In this document: positions 60,607 through 64,000 of the stretch, piece by piece
Layout of the letters: each line of letters begins with the position of its first letter
How positions within the stretch are numbered: the stretch's first letter is position 1
Assembly (NCBI GenBank): GCA_039192165.1
Contig: JBCCXD010000004.1
Location: 186,001 to 250,000, forward strand
DNA length: 64,000 bases
Origin: Dinoroseobacter sp039192165
Lineage (GTDB): Bacteria > Pseudomonadota > Alphaproteobacteria > Rhodobacterales > Rhodobacteraceae
Direction: 5' to 3'
Program-made: the position numbers and the translations under genes
The notes under the pieces: model-generated
What the model was told of the DNA's origin: nothing
Databases searched by the model: none
The model's input: the letters and a program-made list of their open reading frames with translations, nothing else

Positions 60607-61623
60607 TTGAAGGTTCTCGGGCGCTACAAGCTCAGGCTGGAAAGGAAACGCCTGCTTCTGCGCGCTCGGCGAAAGTCTCTTCAACTTCTGCCAGTGAAGG
60701 ACAGGACCTCCGACATTCGCGGCGGCGACATCCTGTGTTTTGTCACCGCGCGAAACGAGCGCATCCGTTTCCCATACTTCCTGGAGTACTACCGGAAGTT
60801 CGGAGTTAATCACTTCCTGTTCGTTGACAATGCATCGTATGATGGATCGGTCTCTTATCTTGCCGAACAGCCCGATGTGTCTGTTTGGCAAACGTCCGGC
60901 AGCTACCGTCAGGCCCGCTTCGGGATGGACTGGATGATGCACTTGCTCCGGCGCTATGGGACGGGTCACTGGTGCCTGACGATCGATCCCGACGAGTTTC
61001 TTGTTTACCCATTCTGCGAGACGCGCCCTCTGCGCGCACTGACCGACTGGATGGATGCATCACGCCTGCGCGCTTTGCCAGCAATGTTGCTGGACATGTA
61101 CCCCAGGGGCAGCGTGCAGGAGCACTGCTACAAAGCCGGGGAGAATCCACTGGAAATCGCGTCGTGGTTCGATAGCGGCAATTACACGTTCCAGCGCAAC
61201 GAGCATCTGAAAAATATTTGGATTCAAGGGGGGCCTCGGGCACGGGCTTTCTTTGCCGATGACCCAATGGCAGCGCCGGCGCTGAACAAGATCCCTTTGG
61301 TGAAATGGCAGTCCAGCTACGCGTATGTCGACAGCACCCATATGTTGCTGCCGCGCGGCTTAAATCAGGTCTACGCCACCGATGGAGGAGAACGTGTTTC
61401 AGGGTGCCTGCTTCACACGAAACTCCTCGATACGTTTGATGTCAAAGCGCGGGAGGAGGCCAATCGCAGGCAACACTATGCACGAGGTCGCGAGTACGCC
61501 GCCTATGTCGACAAACTGGACAAAACGGGCGGAGTAAATCTGTGGCATGACTACTCCGAAAAATACGTCTCGTGGCGCCAACTTGAGGTGTTGGGGCTGA
61601 TGTCGAAGGGAAACTGGGCATGA
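60607..61623 (+). CDS. Glycosyltransferase family 2-like protein, copy B
   Basis: A 338-residue paralogue of copy A: basic N-terminal helix, FVDNASYDGS in place of VVDNGSTDET, and CLTIDPDEFL (Asp127, Asp129). The start is a TTG at 60607 preceded by AGGAGCAGGG. The two genes have diverged well beyond a recent duplication, so they may add different sugars. Its stop overlaps the next gene (ATGA). Confidence 0.88.
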   Translation: MKVLGRYKLRLERKRLLLRARRKSLQLLPVKDRTSDIRGGDILCFVTARNERIRFPYFLEYYRKFGVNHFLFVDNASYDGSVSYLAEQPDVSVWQTSGSYRQARFGMDWMMHLLRRYGTGHWCLTIDPDEFLVYPFCETRPLRALTDWMDASRLRALPAMLLDMYPRGSVQEHCYKAGENPLEIASWFDSGNYTFQRNEHLKNIWIQGGPRARAFFADDPMAAPALNKIPLVKWQSSYAYVDSTHMLLPRGLNQVYATDGGERVSGCLLHTKLLDTFDVKAREEANRRQHYARGREYAAYVDKLDKTGGVNLWHDYSEKYVSWRQLEVLGLMSKGNWA

Positions 61624-63332
61624 GCAACGCGCGTCTCGGTTTCGTGATGCTCGCGCATGCCGAGCTTGGCCGGGCAGGTCAGATGGCGCGCCATCTGGCA
61701 TCTCGGGGCTACCCTGTAGCGCTGCACCTCGACCGCAAAGTACCGGACGCAGAGGTCAAGTCGATAAAGGCCGCTTTGAAAGACCTGGATAATGTTCTGT
61801 TCCCCCAGCGCTTCGATTGCGGCTGGGGCCGTTGGTCGATGGTCGAAGCGACGCAGGTCTCGGCAGAGCAGCTATTGTCATCTGCTCCTGAGATCCGGCA
61901 TGTTGCGCTAATCAGCGGGGATTGCCTTCCTTTGCGCCCGATCGAGGACCTCGCGGCCTTGCTCGAAAAGTCCCCAAATACTGACTTTATCGAGTCAGTG
62001 ACCGTCGAAGATGTACCCTGGACAATCGGCGGGCTGCAGCAGGAGCGCTTCACACTACGCTTTCCGTTCTCGTGGCGGACGCAGAAAAAGCTGTTTGACC
62101 GCTATGTGAACCTTCAACGCCGGATCGGGTTCCGCCGCCGCATCCCAAACGGGATTGTCCCGCATCTGGGTTCGCAATGGTGGTGTCTGACACGCCCAAG
62201 CCTGGAAGCAATCCTCTCGGATCCGCGCCGGGCGGAGTTTGATCGCTACTTCTCCAAAGTGTGGATTCCGGACGAATCCTACTTTCAGACCCTTGTCCGC
62301 AGAGTCTCTGTGTCCATCGAAAGCCGATCGCTGATGCTGTCGAAATTCGATGCACAGGGAAAGCCATTCACGTTCTATGACGATCACATGACGCTCTTGC
62401 AGAACTCCGACCGTTATCTCGTCCGCAAAGTCTGGCCAGAAGCGGGGGAGTTGTACGACACACTGTTATCGGACAAAGGCGCCGGTATCTCGCTCAGCGC
62501 ACCGCATCCTCACCGGATTGAGAAGATTTTCGATGATGCAATTAGCCGGGATCGGGACGGGCGTCCTGGCCTGTTTATGCAAAGCCGCTTTCCGTCAGAC
62601 ACGTGGTCTGCCGGCAAAAGCGCTGCGCCGTACTTCGTATTCCAGGGGTATGACGAAGTGGTCGAGGGTTTTGCGCCCTGGCTTTCTCGCTGGACGGCGG
62701 CACGTGTTCACGGCCATCTTTTCGACTGGGAAAGCGTGGAGTTTGCGGAAAGCGCCGAAACCTTCAACGGCGGGCTCAGCCACCATCCCAGCTTGCGGGA
62801 TCGCGATCCAGTGGGGTTCCTGACCAGTCTAGTTTGGAACGCACGTGCCGAGACTCAGTGCTTTTTGACGGGCCCTTACGACCGCCAGGAGGTCAACAAC
62901 TACATTATTTGGGACCCGAATGCCCACATCTCGGTCGTATCCGGTGCTTGGACTGTCGGGCTGTTCAAGGCCGACATGAGTTTTCTCGAGAAGCGAAAAA
63001 AGGCTGCATGGCTGCAGCGGGTTGAAGATCATTTTCTGGGCCAGTTGCGCCGAAAAGACTTGCCTTGCACCGTGCGGGTTACGTCCTTGGCGGACTTTAT
63101 CGAGAACCCGATGGTACATTTGCAGGATACGCTGGACGTTCTGACACCGCTCTCGCGTCGCCACCTGTCCGAGGCGCCGGTACTTACAGACCTGCAGGGT
63201 TTCGGGGACTTTTTGCAGCAGCTCACAAATGCGGGCATGAAACCGTATCTTGCTGGCGATATCCCGCATGACAGCGAACTTGTCACAACCGACCTGAACC
63301 GATCGCGCCGGGCCGAGGGCAGCGCATCGTGA
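61620..63332 (+). CDS. Core-2/I-branching-type glycosyltransferase with DUF5928
   Basis: A 570-residue protein. The N-terminal part (about 5-260) resembles bacterial core-2/I-branching beta-1,6-N-acetylglucosaminyltransferases: GFVMLAHAELGRAGQMARHL split across the start, VALISGDCLPLRP with the conserved DCLPLRP, and GSQWWCLTR. The C-terminal part (about 290-570) is the DUF5928 domain found on such enzymes in Rhodobacterales. It overlaps copy B (ATGA) and the sulfotransferase (GTGA), so the group is one operon. Confidence 0.88.
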   Translation: MSNARLGFVMLAHAELGRAGQMARHLASRGYPVALHLDRKVPDAEVKSIKAALKDLDNVLFPQRFDCGWGRWSMVEATQVSAEQLLSSAPEIRHVALISGDCLPLRPIEDLAALLEKSPNTDFIESVTVEDVPWTIGGLQQERFTLRFPFSWRTQKKLFDRYVNLQRRIGFRRRIPNGIVPHLGSQWWCLTRPSLEAILSDPRRAEFDRYFSKVWIPDESYFQTLVRRVSVSIESRSLMLSKFDAQGKPFTFYDDHMTLLQNSDRYLVRKVWPEAGELYDTLLSDKGAGISLSAPHPHRIEKIFDDAISRDRDGRPGLFMQSRFPSDTWSAGKSAAPYFVFQGYDEVVEGFAPWLSRWTAARVHGHLFDWESVEFAESAETFNGGLSHHPSLRDRDPVGFLTSLVWNARAETQCFLTGPYDRQEVNNYIIWDPNAHISVVSGAWTVGLFKADMSFLEKRKKAAWLQRVEDHFLGQLRRKDLPCTVRVTSLADFIENPMVHLQDTLDVLTPLSRRHLSEAPVLTDLQGFGDFLQQLTNAGMKPYLAGDIPHDSELVTTDLNRSRRAEGSAS

Positions 63333-64000
63333 CAAGGCGATTTGACTATTTCGTTGTGTTCGCAGGGATGCGGACCGGCTCGAACTACCTGGAACGCAAC
63401 ATCAGCTCTGTCCCCGACGTGAAGTCGTATGGAGAACTGTTCAATCCCTACTTCATATCGGAAGAGGGTCTTGAGGAGTTTCTTGGTATCACTCTCGAGG
63501 CGCGCGAGGCAGAGCCGGCGCAGCTCGTGGAGAGATTGCGGCAGGACACGCCGGCGCTTGTTGGATTCCGGCTGTTCCATGATCATGATTTGCGGGTGCG
63601 GCGCAGCGCCATCAAGGACCCGCGCTGCGCGAAAATTATCCTCACGCGCAATCCGCTGGACAGCTATGTTTCCTATAAGCAAGCTCTTGCGTCGAACCAA
63701 TGGGTGCTGACGGACGCGAAAGGACAGGTGGATGCCCCGCCGCCGACATTCGAGGGTGTTGAGTTTCAGGAGTTTGCTGAGGCACAGGCGGGCTTTTTGA
63801 CGGATCTCCGCAAGTCTCTTGCGGCGGCAGGCCAGACCGCTTTCCAGATCGAATACGACGATCTTTCGGATCTCTCCGCTATCAACGGCGCATTGGAGTA
63901 CCTGGGTTCGGCGCATCGGCTCGAGCGGCCGGAGCGGTCTCTGAAGCGTCAAAATCCGACCGACGTTGTCGAGCGGGTTGCCAACCATGAGGCGATGGCA
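63329..64000 (+). CDS. Sulfotransferase (Stf0/NodH-like), 3' end cut by window edge
   Basis: PAPS-dependent sulfotransferase. It starts GTG at 63329, overlapping the preceding stop; 224 codons are visible and the frame runs off the edge. The 5'-phosphosulfate-binding loop FAGMRTGSNY (11-20) and the 3'-phosphate motif with Arg107 and Ser112 (LTRNPLDSYVSYK) are present. It resembles NodH/Stf0-type enzymes that sulfate carbohydrate acceptors. Last visible gene of the glycosyltransferase operon; the product PAP would be removed by the CysQ encoded at 56690. Confidence 0.9.
   Translation, partial: MTRRFDYFVVFAGMRTGSNYLERNISSVPDVKSYGELFNPYFISEEGLEEFLGITLEAREAEPAQLVERLRQDTPALVGFRLFHDHDLRVRRSAIKDPRCAKIILTRNPLDSYVSYKQALASNQWVLTDAKGQVDAPPPTFEGVEFQEFAEAQAGFLTDLRKSLAAAGQTAFQIEYDDLSDLSAINGALEYLGSAHRLERPERSLKRQNPTDVVERVANHEAMA

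Overview
The window is about 64 kb from an aerobic anoxygenic phototroph of the Rhodobacterales (Roseobacter-type alphaproteobacterium). Evidence: a photosynthesis gene cluster with the Rhodobacter-type order dxs-idi-bchP-pucC family-bchG-ppsR-ppaA / bchFNBHLM-lhaA-puhABC, the oxygen-dependent cyclase gene acsF between puh genes, a hemA-cycA tail, and alphaproteobacterial housekeeping loci with typical Rhodobacteraceae neighbours (rimP-nusA-ylxR/L7Ae-infB, dnaKJ). The DNA is GC-rich. No tRNA, rRNA, insertion sequence, CRISPR array or prophage was seen.

Region 1 (1-23937) is one half of the photosynthesis gene cluster. The minus-strand arm makes the bacteriochlorophyll tail (idi, bchP, a PucC-family carrier, bchG) and the regulators PpsR and PpaA; dxs enters from the left edge on the plus strand. 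The plus-strand arm is a tightly overlapping superoperon for the dark-operative reductase (bchN, bchB, bchL), magnesium chelatase H, methyltransferase, assembly factors, reaction-centre H subunit, the AcsF cyclase and 5-aminolevulinate synthase, followed by a cytochrome c2. PpsR-type palindromes (TGT-N12-ACA) occur three times within 87 bp at bchG and once in the ppaA/bchF divergent promoter. The puf, crt, bchCXYZ and bchID genes are not in the window; puf is expected just left of dxs.

Region 2 (24000-28850) is ordinary accessory chromosome: a small P-loop kinase-like protein, an uncharacterised membrane protein, ubiG, a proline iminopeptidase and a Tat-type solute-binding protein.

Region 3 (28850-37942) is an acetate module: acetyl-CoA synthetase, an adenylate kinase likely to recycle the AMP formed, a two-gene sodium:solute symporter (DUF4212 plus large subunit), then a cNMP/CBS/DUF294 protein, a small membrane protein, and a membrane-anchored PAS-like protein fused to a DEDDh exonuclease. 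The last three look like a signalling unit and are the least explained genes here.

Region 4 (37942-55720) is housekeeping: a structured leader and the rimP-nusA-ylxR/L7Ae-infB operon, a 44-residue conserved-looking small gene, a minus-strand parvulin-argJ-mutT operon divergent from secA, a periplasmic binding/OmpA-like protein coupled to secA, radC, dnaJ and dnaK, and alkB.

Region 5 (55740-64000) is a cell-surface polysaccharide locus: an ABC-2 export permease, cysQ, kdsB, galU, two paralogous glycosyltransferases, a core-2/DUF5928 glycosyltransferase and a sulfotransferase cut by the right edge. PAP phosphatase, CMP-KDO synthesis and a sulfotransferase together suggest a sulfated capsule-like glycan.
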